The notes under the pieces: model-generated
Seen by the model: the letters and a program-made list of their open reading frames with translations, nothing else
Told to the model about the DNA's origin: nothing
Databases searched by the model: none
DNA from: Micromonospora inositola
GTDB lineage: Bacteria > Actinomycetota > Actinomycetes > Mycobacteriales > Micromonosporaceae
Length of the DNA: 64,000 nt
Direction: 5' to 3'
Assembly (NCBI RefSeq): GCF_900090285.1
Contig: NZ_LT607754.1
Coordinates: forward strand, 5,234,001-5,298,000
Position numbers and translations under genes: made by a program
Shown here: in pieces, positions 8,974 through 16,700 of the stretch
Numbering within the stretch: the stretch's first letter is position 1
Layout: each line of letters begins with the position of its first letter

Positions 8974-9983
8974 CCGCGGTCAACCAACTAGAGGATCGCC
9001 GGCAACCCACCACCACTGTGGAAGGCTGGCGGCGTTTCGTGGAGGTCGATTCGACCGACTTCGAACTGCTGCCGGACAGCGACTGGTCAGCGCTGACCGA
9101 GCATGAGCGCACCGTATATGACGAGGCGAGGATCGCGCACCACGCTGAACTCGTCGTGGTCACGACGTCCGCGATTCAGGAGATCACCAACGAGGGCCGG
9201 TTACTGACGCTGCTGAACCAGAGAGAAAACGGCGCTCGCCGCGGGCTGATCGTTTCCGGTGCGGCCGCCACCGGCAAGACAACAGCGATCAAACAGCTGG
9301 GCCGGCTCCACGAGCTGCGCGTCCGAGCCCGGTTCCCCGGCTCTGAGCGGATTCCGGTGGTCTACGTGACCGCTCCACCGAAAGGCTCACCACGCAAACT
9401 GGCAATGGAGTTTGCGCGGTTCCTCGGCCTGCCCGCGATTACCTCCCGCGCCAACGCGACTGACATCGCTGATGCCGTCTGTCAAATCCTGATCGACGTC
9501 CACTGCGACATCGTCATTGTTGATGAGCTGCACAACATCAACATGGCGACCACGGTTGGCGAGGACTACTCGGACCACATGAAGTACTTCACCGAGCATT
9601 TGCCCGCCACATTCATCTATGCCGGCATCGATATCGAACGGTCCGGCATGTTCACCGGGGTTCGCGGCAAACAGCTCGCCGGACGCTGCGTCCTTGTCAA
9701 CACTGGGCCATTCCCCTACCACGACGAGTGGAAGCAGTTGGTTGCCGGCATGGAGAGCGCCCTGCGGTTGCACCACCACGAGCCCGGCTCGCTGACCATG
9801 CTGGCCAAATACCTCCACCACCGCACCGGCGGCATGATCGGCAGCCTGTCCCACCTCATCCGCGCCGCAGCGATCCGCGCCATCCTCAGCGGAACCGAAG
9901 CCATCACCGAGGCTGCGATGGACAAGGTTCGGATCGATCACGCCGCCGACTCGTCAGCCCGCCGCACGAGTTCACGTCGATGA
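8961..9983 (+). CDS. tnsC: TnsC-like AAA+ ATPase, transposition regulator
   Basis: The 340-aa protein starts at GTG 8961. Walker A is at residues 100-107 (GAAATGKT) and Walker B at 183-189 (DIVIVDE), followed by LHNIN as in TnsC/TniB proteins. It is expected to assemble on target DNA in an ATP-dependent way and recruit the TnsAB transposase to the site chosen by TniQ. The start lies inside the tnsB coding end and the stop overlaps the tniQ start (ATGA at 9980-9983), so the four genes are translationally coupled. Confidence 0.93.
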   Translation: MAVLTAVNQLEDRRQPTTTVEGWRRFVEVDSTDFELLPDSDWSALTEHERTVYDEARIAHHAELVVVTTSAIQEITNEGRLLTLLNQRENGARRGLIVSGAAATGKTTAIKQLGRLHELRVRARFPGSERIPVVYVTAPPKGSPRKLAMEFARFLGLPAITSRANATDIADAVCQILIDVHCDIVIVDELHNINMATTVGEDYSDHMKYFTEHLPATFIYAGIDIERSGMFTGVRGKQLAGRCVLVNTGPFPYHDEWKQLVAGMESALRLHHHEPGSLTMLAKYLHHRTGGMIGSLSHLIRAAAIRAILSGTEAITEAAMDKVRIDHAADSSARRTSSRR

Positions 9984-10984
9984 CTCAGGCTACCGACAGC
10001 TGGCTTAGGGGAAGACTTCGACGACTGCCGCGCCGCGTCCCTCCCGTGCACGACGAGACGCTCGAGTCGTACATCGGCCGGCTCGCAGCCAACAACCACC
10101 TGTCCCGGGATCACCTCGTCGACTACCTGACCACGACCAAGCGCCACGACAGGCGGCGTAATCAGCTCGTCTCACTTGACTCCCAGGCGTCAGTGAGCGG
10201 GTTCGCCGCGGCGAGCTTAGCCCATGCGCTGCCGGAGATGAGGCTGCGGCTCCCGGAGCGAGAAGCGCGGCCATTCATCGGACAGACCGTAGCCGGCCAA
10301 CCCAACCGACAACGCCCATGGTGCCGACTCTGCGCGGCCGCCAAGGGCATCATCGGCCAGGTCACTATCTGGGCCAGGTGCGATTACAGCGTCTGCATCC
10401 GCCATCAGCTATGGGTCGGGCGGGGCGTTTGGCATCCCCACGACCAGCTCGACGTCTCCGACTTTCCCGAGATCACCCGGGCGCAGGTCCGGCTCCGGCG
10501 GCGCATCCGCCGGCTCGGTCATGCACGAGTCAGCTTCTACTACTTGGACGCCTGCGAGGTCGAACATTGGGTTTCTCGGGACCCATTGGCGCTGTCACCT
10601 CACAACGATCGCATGAAGCGCCTGTTCGCACGGGAGCAAGCAGAGTCCTTACCGTTGTCCTACGTATACGCTGCCCAGTACCCCGAGGTAGTCAACATCC
10701 TCACCGTAATCTCCTCACCGTTCTGGCGCCGGATGGCGTTGTCCAGACAGATCGAAGACCGCGAGCGCTTCCACGACGAAATCGACCGGAAGACAAAACC
10801 CAGCGGAATAGCGCGAGGTAACCGACGGCTGCGAACGTGGATCGACGACCAACGCCACCCTCCGTTACCTGACGATCCATACAGCGAGAAGTTCCTCCGC
10901 CGCCTCTACCTGAGCCGACCAGGCGTGCTCCAAGCTCACGATCCCGCAGACGATCAACCTCGCTCCTCGCCTAGCCCATGGTGA
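9980..10984 (+). CDS. tniQ: TniQ/TnsD-family target-selection protein
   Basis: ATG at 9980 overlaps the tnsC stop. The 334-aa product has the N-terminal TniQ pattern, in which DETLESYIGRLAANNHLS opens the first domain. A zinc-finger-like set follows: C115 and C118 (WCRLC), C134, then C139 and H142 (CIRH). The rest is basic and helical. In Tn7-like elements this subunit recognises the attachment site or an adaptor complex and links it to TnsC. No Cascade or Cas12k genes are nearby, so targeting is probably by sequence-specific DNA binding. The last gene of the operon, it converges on the gene at 11087. Confidence 0.88.
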   Translation: MTQATDSWLRGRLRRLPRRVPPVHDETLESYIGRLAANNHLSRDHLVDYLTTTKRHDRRRNQLVSLDSQASVSGFAAASLAHALPEMRLRLPEREARPFIGQTVAGQPNRQRPWCRLCAAAKGIIGQVTIWARCDYSVCIRHQLWVGRGVWHPHDQLDVSDFPEITRAQVRLRRRIRRLGHARVSFYYLDACEVEHWVSRDPLALSPHNDRMKRLFAREQAESLPLSYVYAAQYPEVVNILTVISSPFWRRMALSRQIEDRERFHDEIDRKTKPSGIARGNRRLRTWIDDQRHPPLPDDPYSEKFLRRLYLSRPGVLQAHDPADDQPRSSPSPW

Positions 10985-11086
10985 CCCGACGCCCGTTGTT
11001 ACCGATACCCCTGGCCGCAGATGTCCAGGCGTCCGCGGCCTCGCCCTTGCGGCGCGCCGATGTGGCGCGTGCCATCGTTGGTCGTG

Positions 11087-11623
11087 TTAGCTGAGCATGC
11101 CGGCGCCGACAAGCGCCGTGTTGCAGAGGTCCCGCAACGCGCGGATCTCTTCCACCATCGCGTCTGACAGGATGAGGCGCATCTCGTCATCCGTCGAAGT
11201 GAGTCGCTGGGCGAGGATCGTTCCGAGATCCTGGCGCATCATGGCGACGCGCTCGACATCTTTGCGCTTCTGACGCGCACCGCCGTGGCTGGCTCCCTCG
11301 ATGCGCCGGCGGTCGAACGCATTCCGGCCCTCGCTGTCCGGGATGAGGTCCCGGATGTCGCGCGAAATCTGTGACTTGTGCACGTTGAGCATCCGCGCGA
11401 CATGGACCTGCGTGATCGGGTTGCCGGCATCCTCCGCGGCTTTCATGATCGCAACGGCGAGACGGGCCCGGTCCTCACGTGAGAGGGTCCAGGTCCTGCC
11501 GCCTTCGGCACGCTGCCACTCCTTAACGGTCTTGCAAACCAGGCAGATTCCGGCGCCGATGCACCGGTGATCGGGAAGCGCAATACGGACATCAGGATGG
11601 ACAGCAGAGTCATGTCCGTACAT
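11087..11623 (-). CDS. Cys-cluster and helix-turn-helix protein, 178 aa, probable cargo gene
   Basis: ATG at 11623 is preferred because GCGGAGGGG lies about 8 bases upstream; the frame itself stays open to 11773. The N-terminus carries a cysteine group (HRCIGAGICLVCKT, residues about 19-32) that could bind zinc. A helix-turn-helix-like segment follows, VHVARMLNVHKSQISRDIRD at about 74-93, then a charged helical C-terminus. The likely role is DNA binding or regulation, not a known family. It faces the Tn7-like operon convergently, only 102 bases from the tniQ stop, and lies downstream of the helicase/CBS pair on the same strand. Confidence 0.6.
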   Translation of the reverse strand: MYGHDSAVHPDVRIALPDHRCIGAGICLVCKTVKEWQRAEGGRTWTLSREDRARLAVAIMKAAEDAGNPITQVHVARMLNVHKSQISRDIRDLIPDSEGRNAFDRRRIEGASHGGARQKRKDVERVAMMRQDLGTILAQRLTSTDDEMRLILSDAMVEEIRALRDLCNTALVGAGMLS

Positions 11624-11977
11624 GGGTGCCCCTCCGCAGGCAGGGTGTAGCGCGCGACAGGATGGGTGGTACGCAGACATGGTCTCGTTGAGATCCCGGA
11701 ACCTGTCAAGTCCAGTGGGCGCTTTCCGGAGCGGGAGCCTGGTCCGGGCCGGTCGACGCGCAGCTTCGTCCACGACAGCTTGCGGTCGACCTGGGACGTC
11801 GCCTCAGCCAGATCTGCTCGCCCGCGGCGGTCGGTCCAGCCGGGAAGGCTTACTCAGTGGCGGCCACTGTGGAGGATGCGGCCCGTTGATCCGCGTCAGC
11901 ATCGAACGAGACCCGCACTTCGCGGACGTGTCCGTCGTCGCCGACCGGACCGGATCGGGTCCTCGCCCACACGGCGT
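11624..11977. other. 354-bp gap between the Cys/HTH gene and the helicase-like gene
   Basis: It holds the ribosome binding site of the 11087-11623 gene and probably its promoter. The upstream continuation of that frame (11624-11773) includes YHPSCRALHPACGG, so a longer protein with two more cysteines is possible. Other frames here look like shadows. No hairpin or repeat stands out. Confidence 0.4.
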
Positions 11978-13201
11978 TCACCCCGAAGACCGACCGGGAG
12001 GGCGAGGGGTGTCAGCCGACGGGTTCTGCGCCGTGAGCCGGAAGACCGCGACTCCGGACGCCTCGTCCAAGGTGGTCAGCACGTCGCGGAGTTCCCGGTG
12101 GTTCCTGGAGGACCACGAGATCACGATGGAGCCGGTTGGCCATCCTTCGAAGAACGCGCAGGCCCCGTGGGTTGCCACGACGATGTCTCCCGGGCCGGTC
12201 GATTGGAGGCTGGACCGCCGCTCGGCCAGCGGATCCTCCGCGGTGAGCACGGCGCGCGGCTTGCGTCCCGCACCGGCGAGGTGGTCGGCGATGTACCTGG
12301 CGTCCATCGGAGTGGACGAGAGGATGAAGCAGGAGACGCCGACCCTAAGGTGTCGGTCGAGGATGGTGTCGAGCGCGTCCAGGCGGGGGTCCACGTCCTG
12401 CGAACCCTCGATCTGATCCAGGAGCCTCCACGCCCTGTCGGAGAGATCGTCATCCCGTGGTGAACGCTTGTCTCCAGCCGCGCCGACGTCGGGCGTCGCG
12501 CCGGAGGCAACGGTCAACAGTCGGGCGTGAAGCTCCGCCCGACTGTCGCTGGGCACCAAGGGCGGGGTCTTGCGGAGTGCGGCGTACTCCGACAACAAAC
12601 CGACTGCCTCACGGCGCAGTCGGCGCTCCTCGGTGCTCAGCTCGTACGGAACGTTCACGAAGAGCGGGTGGCCCACCTCACGGTTGGCGTCTTCGAACGT
12701 GATGTCGGCAAGCAATGGCCAACCCGACCAGAAGCCTGTGGACTGCGGATCGACGAGCGCGACGACATAGCGCGCGCGGGAATGCAGTCGATCGACCTGC
12801 TTTGTAACGCCCGGCATCGGCTGGTCGTGCACGATCAGCTCGAAGGTCACCTCCGACAGGACGAGGCTGGTGGGTCCGTGGGTGGCCCTCGCGTAGGTCG
12901 CCACCAGCACTCGGCCGCCGCGCTCGGGCTCTCCCTCGAGCAGCCGGAGCGCCACCGTCGCGGAATCCAGGACGGTGACGGCGATATCCTTCGCTCGCAA
13001 ACGATCGGCCCACTGCTCGACCGTGGCCGCGTAAGGGCACAGGACCAGGGCGACAGAGCCGGAGGGCAATTCGCCGAGGTACGCTTCGATGGCCTTGCGG
13101 ATTCCGGTTCCGGGGTGCGCGGTGACCACTGCATGTCGCGGCCGCAGGGGATTCTTGAGGCGGTCCAGCAGCTCCTGTTGATAGCCCCACAACGGCTTCA
13201 T
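11978..13201 (-). CDS. superfamily-2 helicase-like protein with degenerate NTPase motifs
   Basis: The 407-aa protein has SF2 layout. It opens with a Q-motif-like LWGYQQELLDRL, then VVTAHPGTGIRKA at residues 25-37 where Walker A (GxGKT) should be. After ALVLCPY and RVLVATY (motif Ia/Ib positions), FELIVHDQP at 120-128 replaces the DExx box. The second RecA-like lobe has DARYIADHL and GDIVVATHGACAFFEGWP (motif V position). The catalytic lysine and the DE pair are absent, so ATP hydrolysis is doubtful. The start overlaps the stop of the CBS/HEPN gene by 4 bases, which implies co-translation. A structural or nucleic-acid-sensing role is inferred. Confidence 0.7.
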   Translation of the reverse strand: MKPLWGYQQELLDRLKNPLRPRHAVVTAHPGTGIRKAIEAYLGELPSGSVALVLCPYAATVEQWADRLRAKDIAVTVLDSATVALRLLEGEPERGGRVLVATYARATHGPTSLVLSEVTFELIVHDQPMPGVTKQVDRLHSRARYVVALVDPQSTGFWSGWPLLADITFEDANREVGHPLFVNVPYELSTEERRLRREAVGLLSEYAALRKTPPLVPSDSRAELHARLLTVASGATPDVGAAGDKRSPRDDDLSDRAWRLLDQIEGSQDVDPRLDALDTILDRHLRVGVSCFILSSTPMDARYIADHLAGAGRKPRAVLTAEDPLAERRSSLQSTGPGDIVVATHGACAFFEGWPTGSIVISWSSRNHRELRDVLTTLDEASGVAVFRLTAQNPSADTPRPPGRSSG

Positions 13202-14022
13202 CGGGCACCGCCTCTGATCAGAATCTTGCGTCTGAGCCAGGACGCCACATCGAGGAGACGCTGGAGCTCCTCAGCCGACAGCTCGTCGCGAAAATGGAAC
13301 ACCTTGTTCCTGATCTCCCGAACCGGTTCGAGGGTAGCGCGGACCAGATGCCGGTTGTTGCCGAACCGGGTCCTGAAGAACCTGCCGAAGCTCGTGCCAT
13401 GCAGCAGCACCGTGAACAGCTCGCTCAGGGTCAAGTCCTCCAGCCGTGCGGCTCGCTCATCGTTCCCGCCGGGCAGTGCCGCCGAAACGACACTCGCCAG
13501 ATCCTCGTCGGTACAGGACGATCGCATCAGGTCTCGCACGGCCAGCTCGATGTCCTGCAGGAGCACGAACGGACGAGTCCTGCGCCACAGGAACGCGCTC
13601 ACGTCTGCGGCCGTCACTACCGCCAGGAGCCGGTCCTCGTCGCCGACCAGGACGGCCCGGTCGGTCTCGATGTATCCCAGGACGGCGCTCACCTCATCTG
13701 CCGCTCGTACGAATCTCAGATCCTCGACCAGGTCCTCGACCGGCATGCTCAGCGGATCGTCCTGCGCACGAAGATGCCGCAGGCCTTGACTGAACGACCG
13801 GTATGTGAAAGTGCCCACGACGTGGCTGTTCACTGTCATCACGGGCAGCTGGTCGAAATCGTGCCGGCGCATCAGGTCGATGGCCGAGCCGATGGGTGTG
13901 CCGGTCGGCACGGTCACGACGTCCTGATCGTCGGGAACGAGCAGGCTCACGCGAAGGAATTCGGGCGTCCGGCCCTCCCGCCGCACGTCCGCGGCGAGGC
14001 CGATGTCGACCGCACTAGCCAT
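13198..14022 (-). CDS. CBS-domain protein with C-terminal HEPN-like (Swt1-type) domain
   Basis: The 274-aa protein has two CBS repeats: about residues 30-90 (GTPIGSAIDLMRRHDFDQLP, VVGTFTYRSFS) and 95-150 (VEDLRFVRAADEVSAVLGYI, RLLAVVTAADVSAFL). CBS pairs bind adenine nucleotides or cyclic dinucleotides. The C-terminal helical domain (about 155-270) contains EPVREIRNKVFHFRDELS with R238-N239 and H243, an RX4H motif as in HEPN ribonucleases. A ligand-gated RNase coupled to the helicase-like partner is a reasonable inference, and such architecture is seen in anti-phage systems. The function is not proven from sequence. Confidence 0.75.
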   Translation of the reverse strand: MASAVDIGLAADVRREGRTPEFLRVSLLVPDDQDVVTVPTGTPIGSAIDLMRRHDFDQLPVMTVNSHVVGTFTYRSFSQGLRHLRAQDDPLSMPVEDLVEDLRFVRAADEVSAVLGYIETDRAVLVGDEDRLLAVVTAADVSAFLWRRTRPFVLLQDIELAVRDLMRSSCTDEDLASVVSAALPGGNDERAARLEDLTLSELFTVLLHGTSFGRFFRTRFGNNRHLVRATLEPVREIRNKVFHFRDELSAEELQRLLDVASWLRRKILIRGGAR

Positions 14023-14243
14023 GTGCGGCGCCAGTCAGTGCGGTGACAGCCTGATTCGGATCACGAACCACGTCGCAGTCTCCTCACATCCCTGCGGTCA
14101 GCCTCGCTTCATGCCTACGGGCCGGAGGCCCGCGCACTACTGTGCGGCTCCATCGTGCATCGCGAGGCCAGCGTCGATGAAGGGCTTCCTCGGGGTCGGC
14201 TCATCCGCCGCACCCAACTGTCGGTGTATGTGCGTATTTGGTT

Positions 14244-14810
14244 GTTCGTGCACGATCACAGGCCGACGCGGTGGACGCGGTGGTCGACTACGAGCGCGCC
14301 GCCGAGGCCTCGCGCCGTGAGCTTCCGGCCGACGACCGTGGCTGGCGTCGTCGCCGGGCCGGGCACTGCGGCGGCGGGCGTACTTCCTGACCGGACAGGC
14401 CGGCTCCGGCAAGACGCACCTGCTGCTCGACGCCACCGGCCGCGCGCTCGACAGTGGTCGGCCCGCGGTGTTCCTTGCCGGTGCGCAGCTCGGGCAGGGC
14501 AACCTGTGGGCGAGTATCGCCGACCAGCTGGGGCTGCCGGCCGTCGGTGCCGACGTTCTGCTGCTAGCGATGGACGCCGCCGGTGAGGCCGCAACGACCG
14601 CCGGCAGCCGATTTCTGATCGTCCTCGACGCGCTGAACGAGACCGTGCCGGCCGACTTCTGGCGCGTTCACCTGCCCGCCCTGCGGTCGGCGGTCGCCCA
14701 GTATCCGCACGTCGCGCTCGTGGTGTCCTGCCGCGACACCTACCGGGACCTGGTTCTGGACGGGGCCGAGAGCAGCCACTTCCTGCAGCGCACCCATCCC
14801 GGCTTCGCCG
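14244..14810 (+). pseudogene. fragment of a NACHT/STAND-type ATPase, frameshifted and truncated
   Basis: The first part (about 14244-14370) reads AVDAVVDYERAAEASRRELP in one frame. The Walker A region (YFLTGQAGSGKTHLLLDA, from about 14381) lies in the next frame and continues through PAVFLAGAQLGQGNLWASI and a Walker B strand RFLIVLDALNET to ALVVSCRDTYRDLVL. This is the P-loop part of defence-type NACHT ATPases. The reading then runs without a stop into an unrelated MFS segment at about 14810. Effector and sensor domains are missing. Confidence 0.65.
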
Positions 14811-14960
14811 ACCGCCGCCTGGACGTCCCCGGCATCTTCGCGCTGATCTACGGCGTGATCGAGGGCGGCCAGCAGGGCTGGACCAGCCCGCAGGCCCTCG
14901 TTGCACTTCCACTCGCCGCCCTGGTGCTGACCGGATTCGTACTCGTCGAACGGCGCAGCC
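14811..14960 (+). pseudogene. fragment of a DHA2-type MFS transporter
   Basis: In frame with the preceding ATPase fragment, the sequence changes to RRLDVPGIFALIYGVIEGGQ and then a hydrophobic span with LPLAALVLTGFVLVERRS. This matches the TM5-TM6 region of 14-span DHA2 exporters (LDWPG, LVYGVIEG, FVxxERR). Only about 48 residues remain; the frame then enters the TraR/DksA gene region in the wrong phase and stops at 15022. Confidence 0.6.
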
Positions 14961-14976
14961 CCTCGCTCGGGAGGCG

Positions 14977-15291
14977 TTGCAACGCGCACGGCACGAGACC
15001 GAGCTGCAGATTGCGGCACTGACCCGCGACCTGACCGGGGTCATCGACGCCTCCCGCTCCTCCAACGCCGACGACGAACACGATCCTGAAGGCGCGACCA
15101 TCGCGTTCGAGCGGGCGCAGGTGGCCGCGCTGCTGTCCGCCGCGCGTCGACGCCTCGCCGAGTTGGATGCCGCCGAGGAACGACTGGACGGGGGCACGTA
15201 CGGCAGGTGTGAGCGATGCGGCTCACCGATCCCGACGGAACGGCTTGCGGTACGCCCGTCCGCGCGTACCTGCGTCAGCTGCGCCCGCTGA
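14977..15291 (+). CDS. TraR/DksA-family zinc-finger protein
   Basis: The 104-aa frame from TTG 14977 has a coiled-coil-like N-terminal helix (RHETELQIAALTRDLTGVID) and a second helix AALLSAARRRLAELDAAEER. It ends with the C4 zinc finger CERCGSPIPTERLAVRPSARTCVSC at residues about 79-102. Family members bind RNA polymerase or act as small regulators. Coding similarity continues upstream of the TTG (QPLAREALQ), and no ATG/GTG or ribosome site is seen. The native 5' end was probably lost when the MFS fragment was joined, so expression is uncertain. Confidence 0.7.
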   Translation: MQRARHETELQIAALTRDLTGVIDASRSSNADDEHDPEGATIAFERAQVAALLSAARRRLAELDAAEERLDGGTYGRCERCGSPIPTERLAVRPSARTCVSCAR

Positions 15292-15324
15292 GGCGGCCCG
15301 CCGCCAACATGACGCTGACGGACC

Positions 15325-15372
15325 GCGGTGATGTCCAGGCCGGCCCACGTGGGCCGGCCTGGACATCACCGC
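15325..15372. repeat. 48-bp perfect palindrome
   Basis: Two 24-base arms meet without a loop between 15348 and 15349 (CCGGCCCAC / GTGGGCCGG at the centre). The hairpin may serve as a bidirectional terminator for the DksA-like gene ending at 15291 and for the minus-strand recombinase fragment whose stop codon (15366-15368) lies within it. A perfect palindrome of this length is unusually long. Confidence 0.8.
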
Positions 15373-15542
15373 ACGGCCCGGGCCGCGTCGGTGGCAAGCC
15401 GTCCGGCGCCGGCGGAGCGATGGGCGACCGCGATGGCCGCCACCGCCCGGTCGATGGTGCTGGGGGCCTTGCCTTCCTCGGCGAGGTGGTTGACGTACTC
15501 GGCGGCCACCGTGTGCAGCTGGCCGTACGCCGCCAGCAGCAC
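15366..15542 (-). pseudogene. N-terminal fragment of a tyrosine recombinase
   Basis: From GTG 15542 the frame gives 58 residues with VAAEYVNHLAEEGKAPSTID and AAIAVAHRSAGAG. This is the SAM-like core-binding domain of actinobacterial phage/plasmid integrases, in which the APSTI-R--AI--AH-- pattern is typical. It stops inside the 48-bp palindrome, and the catalytic domain is absent. It is probably a relic of a mobile element whose boundary is the palindrome. Confidence 0.6.
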
Positions 15543-15646
15543 CCTTCCACCGCCTGGCGGAGGTGACGCATAGTAACTGCCACAGCGTGTCCCATTGCCG
15601 ATAGAGGCCAGCGTCTCGAGCTCGGACGGACGGCAAGACGTGGACT

Positions 15647-15701
15647 TGGCTCAAGATAATGAGAAGAGCTTCGGCTGGGCAGTTCTCACTATCTTGAGCC
15701 A
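15647..15701. repeat. inverted repeat, 19-bp arms with one mismatch
   Basis: TGGCTCAAGATAATGAGAA (15647-15665) and its near-complement (15683-15701) are separated by 17 bases. The arms differ at one position. The sequence is AT-rich compared with its surroundings. It resembles a recombination core or transposon-end element rather than a terminator, since no gene ends beside it. Confidence 0.6.
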
Positions 15702-15724
15702 CTGCAGGTCAGGGGCGGTTCAGG

Positions 15725-15744
15725 TGGCTCAGGATGAATGAGAA
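15725..15744 (+). repeat. third copy of the TGGCTCA...ATGAGAA element
   Basis: TGGCTCAGGATGAATGAGAA is in the same orientation as the left arm at 15647 and differs by one substitution and a short insertion. It lies 23 bases beyond the right arm of the inverted repeat, so the three copies form a +, -, + array. Confidence 0.5.
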
Positions 15745-15800
15745 GGGACATGATCGAACGCCTCGCCGCCCGTACACCACCCGGGTGACGCCCGGAGACC

Positions 15801-16244
15801 TCAGTTCCCGGTGGAACCGGCAGCCTCGACGATCGAGACGGGAGTGCCGAGTTCAACCGTACGGGAGACGGTGCAGAGCCGGTCGTGCGACTGCTGCAGC
15901 GACCGAGGCAGCGCCTCGCGCGCCTTGTCGCCGTCCGCGCCCACCGGGAACGTCACGGTGAACTCGACCATGAGGTTCTGCATCCGATTTCCTCCGGCCT
16001 CGTCCCGGATTTTTTCGCCAGTGACTTCGACGGAGAACTGAGTCGGCTCGGCGCGGCGGCTGGTGATGTGGTCCACGTCTATCGCGGTGCAGCCGCCGAT
16101 GGCCGCCAGAAGCAGTTCCACCGGCGTGAAGCTGGCATCCTGGCCCGTGCCCATCGACATCGATCCGCCGCGGACGTTCCGCACGACGTACTGCCCGACG
16201 CTGGTGCGCTCGATCTCCACCGAGCGGAAGGTGCTCTCACTCAT
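15801..16244 (-). CDS. OsmC/Ohr-family peroxiredoxin-like protein
   Basis: The 147-aa protein starts at ATG 16244 (MSESTFRSVEIER), after 13 unlikely upstream residues. It has the OsmC fold signature FTPVELLLAAIGGCTAIDVDHI at about residues 38-60, with the first catalytic cysteine in the GGC motif. The second conserved cysteine is near HDRLCTVSRTVE at about 125. Members reduce organic peroxides with two active-site cysteines. No OhrR/MarR regulator is adjacent. Confidence 0.9.
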   Translation of the reverse strand: MSESTFRSVEIERTSVGQYVVRNVRGGSMSMGTGQDASFTPVELLLAAIGGCTAIDVDHITSRRAEPTQFSVEVTGEKIRDEAGGNRMQNLMVEFTVTFPVGADGDKAREALPRSLQQSHDRLCTVSRTVELGTPVSIVEAAGSTGN

Positions 16245-16700
16245 GACAGGGAAGCTACCGAGGCCTTCTGGTCCCCGAGCCACCAGCCTGGCCGGCCGAT
16301 CGGCCCATGTTCATGGTCGAGTGACCGTCATGTCAGGACAGCGGTGACCAGAAGTGCCGCGCCGGCGAGCGCAAATCCCGCTCGTGCGCGTGCGGGCGTG
16401 CGGGGTTGCACGCCCCGGTACGCGGCGGTGGTCTGGTGACGCGGCCGGGTGGGTCAGCCGGGGGCTCTCCCCCACGGCCGACGAGGTGCGCGGGGCGCTG
16501 CTCACGGGACGCGGCGGGTCGGCGGCTACTCCCCTGCCGGCGCAGACGCGATCGTGGCCGGTTGGTGGCGGCTTCGGGCCTGGACCTGCCCGCTGCGCTG
16601 CCGCGTCGACGAGCTTGCACAGCTCGCCGGTCCTGTACTGCCGGCCGTGGTGCGGGCGCGTGGAACGCCGGTCCCACCCAGCTGGGGTGGTTGAGGGGGG
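16245..16700. other. 456-bp region with no confident gene
   Basis: Between the OsmC start and the end of the exported-protein gene. A forward stretch around 16560-16690 (GWWRLRAWTCPL, VDELAQLAGPVLPAVV) has protein-like composition but no start or full domain and ends at TGA 16692-16694. It may be a small relic. Confidence 0.35.

Noticed and set aside
9728..9979. Upstream extension of the TniQ frame
   Set aside because: It lies within tnsC and has shadow composition; ATG 9980 overlapping the tnsC stop is the natural start.
14155..15197. Long minus-strand frame at 14256-15197
   Set aside because: Very arginine/serine-rich antisense shadow of the ATPase/MFS/DksA fragments.
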